Positions 24,645-32,938 of a stretch of 64,000 bases of DNA are shown piece by piece. The stretch covers positions 1 to 64,000 of IMG/VR virus record IMGVR_UViG_3300027365_000011. One strand, 5' to 3'. The stretch comes from a virus. The notes under the pieces were generated by a model. That model made no database searches. It was given only the letters and a program-made list of their open reading frames with translations, and was not told where the DNA came from. A program made the translations under genes and the position numbers. How positions within the stretch are numbered: the first letter of the stretch is position 1; every line of letters begins with the position of its first letter.

Positions 24645-25424
24645 ATGTCGATCCCCCCTTTCAACCTGCCCTCGGACCCCGGCACGACCGTTCACCTGCG
24701 CGAAGCGACCGTGGCGGACTGCGAACAGTTTGCCGACACCGAGCCGGGTCACACCGAGCGCGTGGCCAGCACCGTGCTCAACACCCTGCAGGCCGATCCG
24801 GCGGCCTTCACCGATGCCCGCGACTGGACGGCCGACGATCGCATCCTGGCGGCGTTCTGGTATCACGCCCACACCGCGACGGATACCAGCATCCACCTTC
24901 CCTACGGCTGCCCGCACTGTGGCGATGAGCATGACGCCCTGATCCACCTCAACGACCTGGCGGCCGGCTACCGGGCCATTCAGGGGCGGGCCTACCGGAA
25001 CATCGAGCACGACGGCCAGACGCTGGAGGTGCGCCCCCTGGACGGCCACGCCATGGAGGAGATCGAGCAGCTTCGGAGCGAGGCCGGCGAGCCGGGCACC
25101 GCCGATTACGAACGCATCATGGCGCTGATCGAGCGCCACCGGATCGTCGCCGCCCTGACCCCGCCCGACTACCAGGGCGTTAGAGACTCACGCATTGCCG
25201 ACATGGAGCGCGTCGTGCGCGGGCTGACCCTGAGCCGCTTCGAGGCCTTGCGCGAAAGCGTCGAGGCCGCCTGGCGTGACATGGCCCACGGGCTGGAGAC
25301 GGAGCTGGTCGATGGCGAGTGCCTGCTACTCACGCCGCCGGTGAACTGCGACCAGGAGGCCGGGCACAACACCCGGCTCAGGTTTCCGGTTCGGTGGGGC
25401 GACTATCTTCCGCGACTACGGTAA
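24645..25424 (+). CDS. Tail assembly chaperone (frame-0 product) with CPHC zinc knuckle
   Basis: The product is 259 aa from ATG 24645, preferred over ATG 24633 because GGAG lies 7 bases before it. YGCPHCGDEHDALIHLNDL is a zinc-knuckle-like element seen in T4 gp26-type hub or chaperone proteins. The gene sits directly before the tape measure. It ends at TAA 25422-25424, and the +1 frame (equivalent to -2) stays open to 25572 with clearly protein-like coding, so a longer frameshift product is likely. Such overlapping pairs are typical of chaperones that wrap the tape measure during tail assembly. Confidence 0.6.
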   Translation: MSIPPFNLPSDPGTTVHLREATVADCEQFADTEPGHTERVASTVLNTLQADPAAFTDARDWTADDRILAAFWYHAHTATDTSIHLPYGCPHCGDEHDALIHLNDLAAGYRAIQGRAYRNIEHDGQTLEVRPLDGHAMEEIEQLRSEAGEPGTADYERIMALIERHRIVAALTPPDYQGVRDSRIADMERVVRGLTLSRFEALRESVEAAWRDMAHGLETELVDGECLLLTPPVNCDQEAGHNTRLRFPVRWGDYLPRLR

Positions 25425-25572
25425 GAGCGCATGGCTGACGATCATCAACAACCTGGCCCTGTGGGCGAATCAGGACGCGGCGAGCGTGCTGGCGCTGCCC
25501 AAGACGACCGCCCTGAACCTCGAGCGCGGCCTGCACAAGAAGCTCAAGGAAATGGAAAAGGCGCACCGGTAG
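25345..25572 (+). CDS. Alternate-frame extension of the tail chaperone (programmed frameshift candidate)
   Basis: This is the +1 frame relative to the gene at 24645. It is open from 25345 to TAG 25570-25572 and has no good start codon of its own. From 25408 it reads FRDYGKSAWLTIINNLALW and continues ASVLALPKTTALNLERGL, ending KEMEKAHR. That is a plausible helical protein, unlike the Arg/Gly/Ala-rich reading of the same DNA in the tape-measure frame. Ribosomes would have to change frame (+1 or -2) between 25345 and the frame-0 stop at 25422. The exact slip site is not identifiable by eye. Confidence 0.55.
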   Translation, partial: TATRRPGTTPGSGFRFGGATIFRDYGKSAWLTIINNLALWANQDAASVLALPKTTALNLERGLHKKLKEMEKAHR

Positions 25573-28517
25573 TCACACCGATCGATCTGTCGCCGTTGGA
25601 CCCGGCGCGCAACGGCGTGCTCGAGGCCCTGGGGCGCATCGAGCGCAACACCGCCGGCACGCGCCAGGCCGTCCGGCGTGACGGCGCGACAACGGCTCGG
25701 GCCGAGCCTCGCCGGGATGCCCGAGGACGTTTCGTGGCGGACGGGGGGCAAGGCAGCCTGCGCCAGCAGATTACCCGCGTCCGACGCATCGAACGCAGCG
25801 TGGAGCGCTCCCTGCCCGATCGGCCCGCGCCGGCCCCCGCCGAACGTCGAGCCCCCGGCGTGCCGACGACAGAACGGGGCGCGCCCCCGGCGATAGATAC
25901 CCGCCCTGCCCCGCGGCGGCGCTCCCCGGCATCCACGTCGGGCACCGATGACACGCCCCAGGCCGCGGCCAAAGCCGCCGCCCGAGCCACGGCGGAGGCC
26001 ACCACCCAGGCGGAGTCCGCGCCGGCCGGGCGGGACGTGGATGCCCCGCGACAGGACCAGGCGACGGGCAATGACGCCCCCGCACGCGAGCGCACCGCCC
26101 CCGTGCTGACACCCGCCCAGTTGCGCGCGCTGGCGTTGCGCGATGACAGCGGCCGGTTCCTGTCCCGCGAGGAAAAGGACCGCATGAGCCCGGCGGAGCT
26201 GGCCCAGGCCCGGTTGCGCGAGCAGCGCGACGCCGCCGGCGAGGACAAGCGGGACGGCGACCCGACGCTGCTGAACCGGACGCTCAAGCTGATCGGCGAC
26301 AACCTGACCGATGACGGCGATGCCACGGATGCCGCCGGCACCGCGGTCGGTAATGCGTTCTATTCCTCGGCCAAGGAGTTGGGACAGGCGTACCAGGAGC
26401 TGACCGGCGAGGACTCCAACGCCCGCAAGGCCTATGAGTGGGTCCGCAACAAGCGGGCCGCCAGGGCGGGGGCTTCCGGGCAAGAGGGTTCACGCGGCAC
26501 GGCCGAGGCGATCGCCGATGCCGACGCCAACCAGGCCCGGCGCGCCGACAACGCGCGGGACGCCCGCCAGGACGACCAGGAAGCGCGGCAGGCCGCCCGG
26601 GTCGAGCAGACCGACGCCCTGACCGACCAGGCCGACGACCGCCACGACGAGACGCTGGAGGCGACCGAATCGCAGACCGAGGCGATCGAGGATGGCCTGG
26701 ATGACGTGGTGGACGCCATCGAGCGCATTCCCCCGCCCGGCGGTGGCGGCGGCGGGTTCTCGCCGCTGGACATGCTGCGCGGCCGGGAGCGCGGCGGCCG
26801 ATCGCCGCGGACACGCCCCGGTCGCGGTGGTCGACTGGGCCGGCTGTGGGAGGGGGTTCGCTCGCGCCTGCCCGGGCTGGGCGGAGCCGCAGCCGAAGCG
26901 GCCAGCGGCGGCGGTGCCGCCGGCTGGGGGAGCAAGCTGCTGGCCGGGGGCTCACGCCTGGCCGGGGCCGCAGCGGTTCCGTTGACGGCCCTGCTGGCCT
27001 TCCAGGGCACCAAGGACTCGCTGGGCGACAACCTCAGCGACGGCCAGAAGAACGTCGTCGCCGGCAGCGCGGCGGTGGGATCGGGCGGCGGTGCCCTGGC
27101 CGGGGCTGGCGCCGGTGCAGTGGCCGGGGCCGCCATGGGCTCCGTGGTCCCCGTGCTGGGGACCGGCATCGGTGGCGTGCTGGGCGGGCTGATCGGCGGC
27201 GCCCTGGGGGCCTGGGGCGGCGAGGAAGCCGGCAAGAAGGTCGGCGAGGCCGTGGCCGGCACCATGGACCAGGTGAAGGACGCCGCCGAGGACACCCTGG
27301 ACGACCAGGAGAAAGAGCGAGCGCGGCAGGATGGCGGCGCCCGCTGGTACAACCCGCTGTCGTGGTTTTCCGGCCAGCCGGCCAGCACGCCGACCCGTTC
27401 GGCCAGCACCCCGGCCGGGGCATCCGGCGGCCGCGACGAAACGCTGCTGGAAAGCGACGAGCTGGGGCGCGTGTCCGAGAAGTACGAGTCGGGCGGCCGC
27501 GGCGTCGGCACGGTGTCCAGCGGCATCGGGGATGCCGGCGGCGTGTCCTACGGGGAGCACCAGCTTGCCTCGAGGACCGGCACCATGCAGGCGTTTCTCG
27601 ACAGCAAGGAAGGCGAGCCCTACCGCGCCGAGTTCAAGGGGATGCGCGCCGGGTCCGAGGCGTTCAGCAGCAAGTACCGCGAGATCGCCCAGCGTGACCC
27701 CGAGGGCTTCGAGAAGGCCCAGCAGGACTACATCACCCGCACCCACTACAAGCCGGTGGAGGCGATCGCCAAGGATGCGGGGATGGACACCAGCAGCGAG
27801 GCGATCCAGGAGGCCCTGTACTCGCAGTCGGTCCAGCATAGCCGCCAGGGCAACCGCATCATCATCGAGAATGCGGTGGAGAAGGCCGGCAAGGACGCCA
27901 GCGAGGAGGAGATGGTCAACGCCATCTATGACGCCCGCACGGACTATGCCAGCCGCTACGCCAGCGCGTCGGCCACCACCGACCGCTACCGTCGCGAGCG
28001 CCGGGACGTGCTGGCCATCGCCGGCGAGGACGACACCCCGGGCGAAACGCCCACCGTGGATGAGTCCGCCGCCCTGGCCGCCGCCGGGCAGGCCCCGACC
28101 AGCGACACGCCCGCGCGCGAGCCGCGAGTCGGCCGGCGCACCACCGCCACCATCGCCGCGGCGACCACCGATGTCACCACACCCACCGCGGCGCGCGCCA
28201 CGGCGTCCGAAGGCTCACGGGCGACCGCCCGCGCCACCCGCCTACCCGAGCCCACCACGGAGCCGGTGGACGATCGCCAGGCCGCCAAGGCCCTGCATCC
28301 GGCGCCGAAGGCCGACGAGTCGTCGCCCTCGTCGCCGCGGCGCAGCCGCCCCGCCCCATCGCCGCAACCGCCGGCCGTGGCCGCCCGCGATGGCCGTGAC
28401 GGCAAGGACGGCAGCACCGGCCGCAACGGCAAGGATCGCAAGAGCGAGGGGCTGCGCGACGTGGCCATGGAGTTCGATGACACCACGCTGACGCTGATGG
28501 CTTACGACAGGGTTTGA
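25431..28517 (+). CDS. Tail tape measure protein with lysozyme-like domain
   Basis: The frame gives 1028 aa. The first 45 codons overlap the chaperone extension, so the true start may be later; TTG 25596 and GTG 25617 are in-frame candidates. A disordered Ala/Arg-rich region leads to a hydrophobic Gly/Ala segment at about 500-610 (GALAGAGAGAVAGAAMG, GGVLGGLIGGALGAWG), as in tape measures that form a membrane channel. Residues about 675-860 match the VgrG3-type peptidoglycan hydrolase fold (SEKYESGGRG...GGVSYGEHQL). The C-terminus has a short collagen-like run (GRDGKDGSTGRNGKD). It sets tail length and probably opens the cell wall. Confidence 0.8.
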   Translation: MADDHQQPGPVGESGRGERAGAAQDDRPEPRARPAQEAQGNGKGAPVVTPIDLSPLDPARNGVLEALGRIERNTAGTRQAVRRDGATTARAEPRRDARGRFVADGGQGSLRQQITRVRRIERSVERSLPDRPAPAPAERRAPGVPTTERGAPPAIDTRPAPRRRSPASTSGTDDTPQAAAKAAARATAEATTQAESAPAGRDVDAPRQDQATGNDAPARERTAPVLTPAQLRALALRDDSGRFLSREEKDRMSPAELAQARLREQRDAAGEDKRDGDPTLLNRTLKLIGDNLTDDGDATDAAGTAVGNAFYSSAKELGQAYQELTGEDSNARKAYEWVRNKRAARAGASGQEGSRGTAEAIADADANQARRADNARDARQDDQEARQAARVEQTDALTDQADDRHDETLEATESQTEAIEDGLDDVVDAIERIPPPGGGGGGFSPLDMLRGRERGGRSPRTRPGRGGRLGRLWEGVRSRLPGLGGAAAEAASGGGAAGWGSKLLAGGSRLAGAAAVPLTALLAFQGTKDSLGDNLSDGQKNVVAGSAAVGSGGGALAGAGAGAVAGAAMGSVVPVLGTGIGGVLGGLIGGALGAWGGEEAGKKVGEAVAGTMDQVKDAAEDTLDDQEKERARQDGGARWYNPLSWFSGQPASTPTRSASTPAGASGGRDETLLESDELGRVSEKYESGGRGVGTVSSGIGDAGGVSYGEHQLASRTGTMQAFLDSKEGEPYRAEFKGMRAGSEAFSSKYREIAQRDPEGFEKAQQDYITRTHYKPVEAIAKDAGMDTSSEAIQEALYSQSVQHSRQGNRIIIENAVEKAGKDASEEEMVNAIYDARTDYASRYASASATTDRYRRERRDVLAIAGEDDTPGETPTVDESAALAAAGQAPTSDTPAREPRVGRRTTATIAAATTDVTTPTAARATASEGSRATARATRLPEPTTEPVDDRQAAKALHPAPKADESSPSSPRRSRPAPSPQPPAVAARDGRDGKDGSTGRNGKDRKSEGLRDVAMEFDDTTLTLMAYDRV

Positions 28518-28519
28518 GC

Positions 28520-28888
28520 ATGTACGACGAATTGGACCACTACCTGGCCATGGATACGGCCGGGATCAAGCAATACGCCGGAGGCGCGGGACTCAACAAC
28601 CGCATCCACGACTGGCTGGCCACCCCCGAGGGAACGGTGGCGGACGATCCGGGCTGGGGGCATCCGCTGCGCCCCCTGTGGCACGACCCGCAATCCCCAA
28701 CCCTGTCGCTGCAGATCGAAATGGCCATCGTGCGCAAGCTGCCCGCGGACGTGCGCGACGTGCGCATCCGTCGGATCGGCGTAGCGTTCACGGCCATCGA
28801 CCGCTGCGCGGTGGAGGTCGTTCACGACCTGGGCACCTACCAAGACGAGATCACGCTGGGAGAGGACGCATCCCGTGGCACTATCTGA
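28520..28888 (+). CDS. Baseplate wedge protein gp25/gpW-like
   Basis: The product is 122 aa from ATG 28520. PTLSLQIEMAIVRKLPADVR followed by a V.F strand is the signature of the gp25/W lysozyme-like fold family, which joins sheath and baseplate. It sits between the tape measure and a gp6/J-like gene in the usual order and overlaps the latter by 14 bases. Confidence 0.75.
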   Translation: MYDELDHYLAMDTAGIKQYAGGAGLNNRIHDWLATPEGTVADDPGWGHPLRPLWHDPQSPTLSLQIEMAIVRKLPADVRDVRIRRIGVAFTAIDRCAVEVVHDLGTYQDEITLGEDASRGTI

Positions 28889-30269
28889 AATGTTCATCGA
28901 TGAAGACCAGGCGCTGGCGGAGTTCAAGCGCATCCTGACCGGCCTCCCGGGGTACGCCCACCTGGAGAACAGCCAGATCATCGAGTCGATGTCGCTGTTC
29001 CAGTCGTGGGCGCTGCGCCATGCCAACTGGCGCGCCGAGCGCGTCTATCAGGAGGCGTTCCTGAGCACCGCGCTCAATCGCTCGAGCGTGCTCGCCCACG
29101 CCGAAGGCCGCCAGTATGTCCCGCGCAAGCCGACCCCCAGCCGCGGCACGGTGGCGCTGGCCAACAATGGCGACCAGCCGGTGGTGTTCCCGGCCGGGAC
29201 GCGCTGGATCGGCGCCAACCAGCTCCCCTACCAGAACGTCGATGACGTGGTGGTCCCGGCCGGGGGCGCAACCACGGCCGAGTTCCGGCAGACGGAGCCG
29301 CAGTCGTTCCGCTTCACTGTCGAGGAACGCACCCCCTTCTACGAGGTGGCCCTGGACCGTGGCGCGTCCCGGGAGGTCGCCGAGATTGGCGTCACGATCG
29401 ATGGCGAGCCCTGGGTCTATCGCTCGCGCCTGATGAACACCGGGCGCGATGACCACGCCTATGACGAGTTCTACACCACCCTGGACGAGATCGGGATTCG
29501 CTTCGGCAACGGTATCTTCGGCGCCATGCCGCCCGGCGGGGCGAGCATCGAGGTCGAGGCCAGCATGACCCGCGGGCAGACCGAGCTGCTGCCCGGGCAG
29601 GAGATGCGTTACCTGAGCGGCAGCCCCGATCGCAACGTCGGGATGGTGGAGGCGCGCACCCGGACGGCGATCACCGGCGGCCGCCCGCGCGAGGACATCG
29701 AGGAAATCCGGCGCAATGCGCTGTACTACCCGCTGTATGACGAGCAACTGACCTGGCGCGACGACTACCGCTTCACGATCCGCCGCCAGTGGCCCGAAGT
29801 GGTATGGGTCAGCGTGTGGGGAGAGCAGGAGCAGGAGCGCGTGCATGGCCCCAGCGTCGACCATATCGGCAAGATATACGTCAGCGCCTATGCCCCCGAC
29901 AGGCCCGATGTCCTGGACGAGATCGTGACTCGCCTGGAGGCGCCCATCAGCCGCGGCTATGTCGCGGTTCCCCCCAAGCTCAAGCCGTTCGCCATCCGGC
30001 TGCAGGGCACGATTGCCCGCGACATCCCCATGTCCAGCGCCGTCAGCGACGTGAAGCGCGTCCTACATGACGCTTACCACCGGGACAGCCCCAAGCGGCG
30101 CGAAACGATCAAGCTCAAGGACTTCTACCGGCTGGTCAGCAGCACCGGGCACTTCGAGATGGGCGACTTCACCGTGGAGCTGTTCGGCGACAAGGAGAGC
30201 AACGGGCTCAACGATCTGGTCTACCTGGACTTCACCCAGTCCGAGATCGATGTGGGGTATGACGGATGA
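28875..30269 (+). CDS. Baseplate wedge protein J/gp6-like
   Basis: The product is 464 aa, starting at GTG 28875 inside the gp25-like gene. RGTVALANNGDQPVVFPAGT and IGIRFGNGIFGAMPPGG are typical of baseplate J-like proteins, as is the C-terminal region with DEIVTRLEAPISRGYVAVPP. It forms the dimeric wedge core around the hub that triggers sheath contraction. Confidence 0.8.
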   Translation: MALSEMFIDEDQALAEFKRILTGLPGYAHLENSQIIESMSLFQSWALRHANWRAERVYQEAFLSTALNRSSVLAHAEGRQYVPRKPTPSRGTVALANNGDQPVVFPAGTRWIGANQLPYQNVDDVVVPAGGATTAEFRQTEPQSFRFTVEERTPFYEVALDRGASREVAEIGVTIDGEPWVYRSRLMNTGRDDHAYDEFYTTLDEIGIRFGNGIFGAMPPGGASIEVEASMTRGQTELLPGQEMRYLSGSPDRNVGMVEARTRTAITGGRPREDIEEIRRNALYYPLYDEQLTWRDDYRFTIRRQWPEVVWVSVWGEQEQERVHGPSVDHIGKIYVSAYAPDRPDVLDEIVTRLEAPISRGYVAVPPKLKPFAIRLQGTIARDIPMSSAVSDVKRVLHDAYHRDSPKRRETIKLKDFYRLVSSTGHFEMGDFTVELFGDKESNGLNDLVYLDFTQSEIDVGYDG

Positions 30270-31405
30270 GCTGGCTACTGGAGAGGCTGACCCCCTACAA
30301 GCAGTCCCAGCCCCGCTGGGCGGATCTGGCGCGCGCCCTGGAGACCTACTGGGACACCTACAACGCCCCGGCCCTGGATCGCATCGAGGCCATGCGGTCG
30401 GTGTTTTCCGCTGACGAAGAAGACATCAGGGCGCTGCTGGACGAGGCCGGCATCAAGTTCGAGGTGGCCGTGCCGCTGGTCCGCGAGAACCGCGCGTTCG
30501 CCTATGCGTGGCGCGCCTACGAAGTGCATCGCAAGGATCGCCAGGCCACGCTCGAGCAGATACTGGCTCGCGACTACTCGGGGACGTTCGTGCGCTGGAT
30601 GCCGCTGTATGCCCCGCGCAACCTGCCCTACGGCGATATGTTCCTGGCGGAGCCAGAAGTGACCGCCATGGGGATGACCCGCGCCGATGTTCATGACACC
30701 TACCGCGGCAAGGTGGCGGCCAACCTGACCGGGCTGACCGCCAGCGGGATTCGCAAGGAGGCCTTTCGCTCCGCGGTACGCCGCAAGGTCGAGACCCTGC
30801 GCCCGGCGCATATCGTCTACGACGGCGAGATGTTCTTCCAGGTGTTCCGGGCAGAGATCGACCCGTTCCAGTCGGGCAGCACGACCCGCAAGAGCGCGTC
30901 GCACACTCACCTGATGCTGGCGCTGTCTCCCTACCGTTTCGATGACCTGGCCGCGGACGTGGCCATCCTGGATCACCAGCCCCTGGGCACGCTGCGCCAC
31001 AAGGACGGCCGCCGTCACCATGTCGAGGCCTGGCCGGCAGGCCAGCCCTGGAGCCTGGACGCCGGCAGCACGGTCGACGGCGATTATCTGCCACTCCCCG
31101 GTATCGAGGGGGATTCCCGGTCGCGCGTCGGCTCGCTGGGGAAAGGCGCGTCCCAGTCTTTCCTGACAGGAAAAATTACCCTTAAAGCTACTGCCGAGAC
31201 GGCTTTTTCGTTACCATTTGATACGCTGATTAACCACTCATTTACATTGGCTGCCAGTGCCAGCGCGGAAACCAATCGTGACACGGTGGCCCGGAGCGCC
31301 CCCGCCGCCACCCGGCGAGCAGCCATAAGCGGAGGCCCCCGGATGGATGACGTGCCCGCTGACTTCGCCCCACTGGACATGATCTACGAGGCTGCCCATG
31401 GCTGA
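30266..31405 (+). CDS. Baseplate wedge/tail protein, gpI-like position
   Basis: The product is 379 aa. The helical N-terminal 110 residues fit P2 gpI or T4 gp7-type wedge partners, which follow the J-like gene. The remainder is unrecognised. Codons from about 31170 to 31260 are markedly AT-richer than the surroundings (LTGKITLKATAETAFSLPF), suggesting an inserted or exchanged C-terminal segment. It overlaps both neighbours. Confidence 0.5.
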   Translation: MSWLLERLTPYKQSQPRWADLARALETYWDTYNAPALDRIEAMRSVFSADEEDIRALLDEAGIKFEVAVPLVRENRAFAYAWRAYEVHRKDRQATLEQILARDYSGTFVRWMPLYAPRNLPYGDMFLAEPEVTAMGMTRADVHDTYRGKVAANLTGLTASGIRKEAFRSAVRRKVETLRPAHIVYDGEMFFQVFRAEIDPFQSGSTTRKSASHTHLMLALSPYRFDDLAADVAILDHQPLGTLRHKDGRRHHVEAWPAGQPWSLDAGSTVDGDYLPLPGIEGDSRSRVGSLGKGASQSFLTGKITLKATAETAFSLPFDTLINHSFTLAASASAETNRDTVARSAPAATRRAAISGGPRMDDVPADFAPLDMIYEAAHG

Positions 31406-31847
31406 CGATTTGACCTGGAAAAGCGCCAAGCTACTGCCGCGCTTCTACGACAGCATTGCTCGCTCACTTATCGGCGCGGCGCCCTGCCGGCCCATCGTCA
31501 AGTTCAAGGCGGGGCATGGCTATGTGGACGAAAGCGTTGACCCGCCCGTGTTCCTCGAGGTGCCGGACGACCTGATCGACGTGCCCAACGTCTTCTATGA
31601 AGGCACCCCCGAGCTAGCGCACTCGGACGGTCGCATCCTGGCCCGCTGCCATATTCCCAAGGGCAGCGTGACCGACCCTCGCAAGTACAGCATGACGGGG
31701 CTGTACGACGACCAGGGCAGCCTGGTGGCTGTCTGCCTCGATCTTCCCGACTGGCTGGTGCCCAGCGACTGGCACACCACGTTCGCCTACATCGACTTCC
31801 CCAACGTGGGGGAAAACCCGCCCCAGGTACTTGAGGATGTCGTGTAA
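31398..31847 (+). CDS. Tail-fibre/baseplate attachment protein (tentative)
   Basis: The product is 149 aa. The pattern SMTGLYDDQGSLVAVCLDLP resembles the N-terminal collar domain of gpH-like fibres, where a short beta sandwich binds the baseplate. It is followed directly by another small virion protein. Function is inferred from context. Confidence 0.45.
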   Translation: MADDLTWKSAKLLPRFYDSIARSLIGAAPCRPIVKFKAGHGYVDESVDPPVFLEVPDDLIDVPNVFYEGTPELAHSDGRILARCHIPKGSVTDPRKYSMTGLYDDQGSLVAVCLDLPDWLVPSDWHTTFAYIDFPNVGENPPQVLEDVV

Positions 31848-32371
31848 TGGCTATCCAGGCTGACATTTCCTGGCGAGAGCAGTATGTCTCGCACGCGCTC
31901 AACCGGAAGTTCACCGGCATCATCCCCATCGGGGTCTACCAGGGGTTCGCCTGCACGGTCGACGCTGCCGGCGCTGTCACCGTGGGCAACGACGGTGTGG
32001 CCGGCGTGGCCGTTGCCGAAGTGAACGGCTATTCGGTGACAGTCCGCATGGATGCCCCCGAAACCGTACAGACGGCCCCGGCTGCGCCCTATGTCGTGCT
32101 GGTGCCCTACTACGCCATCGGCGTTGCCACCCGCGTCGACCTGCAAGCCGTCGCCACTCCGGAAAGCCACCACCTGATTCTCACGAAAGCGGTCCAGGGC
32201 AGCGATGGCGCGTGGCAACTGGACGACAGCGAGCGCCAGGTTGCCACCTGGCGAACCGCCGACAGCGAGACGCTGGCGCAGATGGCCTCGGCCCAGGTAG
32301 AGACGATGGAGCGCCAGCTTGCCCTCCAGGAGCGCGTCTATGCGCTCGAACAAGCCAGTACGACAGGATAG
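31847..32371 (+). CDS. Virion protein with beta head and coiled-coil tail
   Basis: The product is 174 aa. Residues 1-130 are beta-rich with a Gly/Val/Ala pattern (VTVGNDGVAGVAVAEVNGYS). The last 35 residues form a likely coiled coil (METMERQLALQERVYALEQA). It is the last gene of the baseplate run, starting on the final base of the preceding stop. It may be a decoration or fibre-stem protein. Confidence 0.5.
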   Translation: MAIQADISWREQYVSHALNRKFTGIIPIGVYQGFACTVDAAGAVTVGNDGVAGVAVAEVNGYSVTVRMDAPETVQTAPAAPYVVLVPYYAIGVATRVDLQAVATPESHHLILTKAVQGSDGAWQLDDSERQVATWRTADSETLAQMASAQVETMERQLALQERVYALEQASTTG

Positions 32372-32376
32372 TCACC

Positions 32377-32928
32377 ATGCGACAGAACTATGCGACATTC
32401 GACTTTGCCAACTTCGACGAGAAGGGCTTGTCGGGCGTCAAGGAGGCGTTCGAGCGCGCCGGCGTCACGGTCATCGACCTCGAGGCCAGCAACCGCTCCC
32501 GCCGCATGTCCGGCTTCGCCACCAAGTCCGCCACGTTCTATTTCGAGGATGGCCAGACCATCACCCTGCGCATCAAGGGCGACGGCGACGTGTTCCAGGT
32601 GAAGCTCAACAGCCGCGTCGTGCCGATCCGCAACGTCCACAGCATGAAAGAGGCCGTGGGCGAGATGGCCCGCTACCTGCAGGCCAATGCGCCGGCGTGG
32701 AAGAAGGCCCAGCGGCGCAAGCAGCAGCGCGCCAAGGTTGACGAAAAGGACATGAAGGCCAAGCCGCTGCCCCGCGCCAAGAAGATCGAGGCGCTGGAAG
32801 CCGATGTGGCCGAGCTGGATTCGTCGCTGTCCGACCTCGCCAGCGAGAAGGACGACCTTACCAAGCAGCTCGATGAGCGCCAGCAGACCATCCAGACCCT
32901 GGAGCAGCAGATCCAGGACGCCGCATAA
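32377..32928 (+). CDS. DarA-N-like small protein with coiled-coil tail
   Basis: The product is 183 aa from ATG 32377. Its first 100 residues (ATFYFEDGQTITLRIKGDGD...NVHSMKEAVGEMARYL) parallel a segment of the next protein (VTFTFSDGQTVSILFHSPGS). This is the N-terminal domain associated with P1-type defence-against-restriction proteins. A basic linker and a heptad-like coiled coil (LTKQLDERQQTIQTLEQQI) follow. It is likely packaged in the head and injected with the DNA. Confidence 0.55.
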   Translation: MRQNYATFDFANFDEKGLSGVKEAFERAGVTVIDLEASNRSRRMSGFATKSATFYFEDGQTITLRIKGDGDVFQVKLNSRVVPIRNVHSMKEAVGEMARYLQANAPAWKKAQRRKQQRAKVDEKDMKAKPLPRAKKIEALEADVAELDSSLSDLASEKDDLTKQLDERQQTIQTLEQQIQDAA

Positions 32929-32938
32929 GGAGCCCCCA

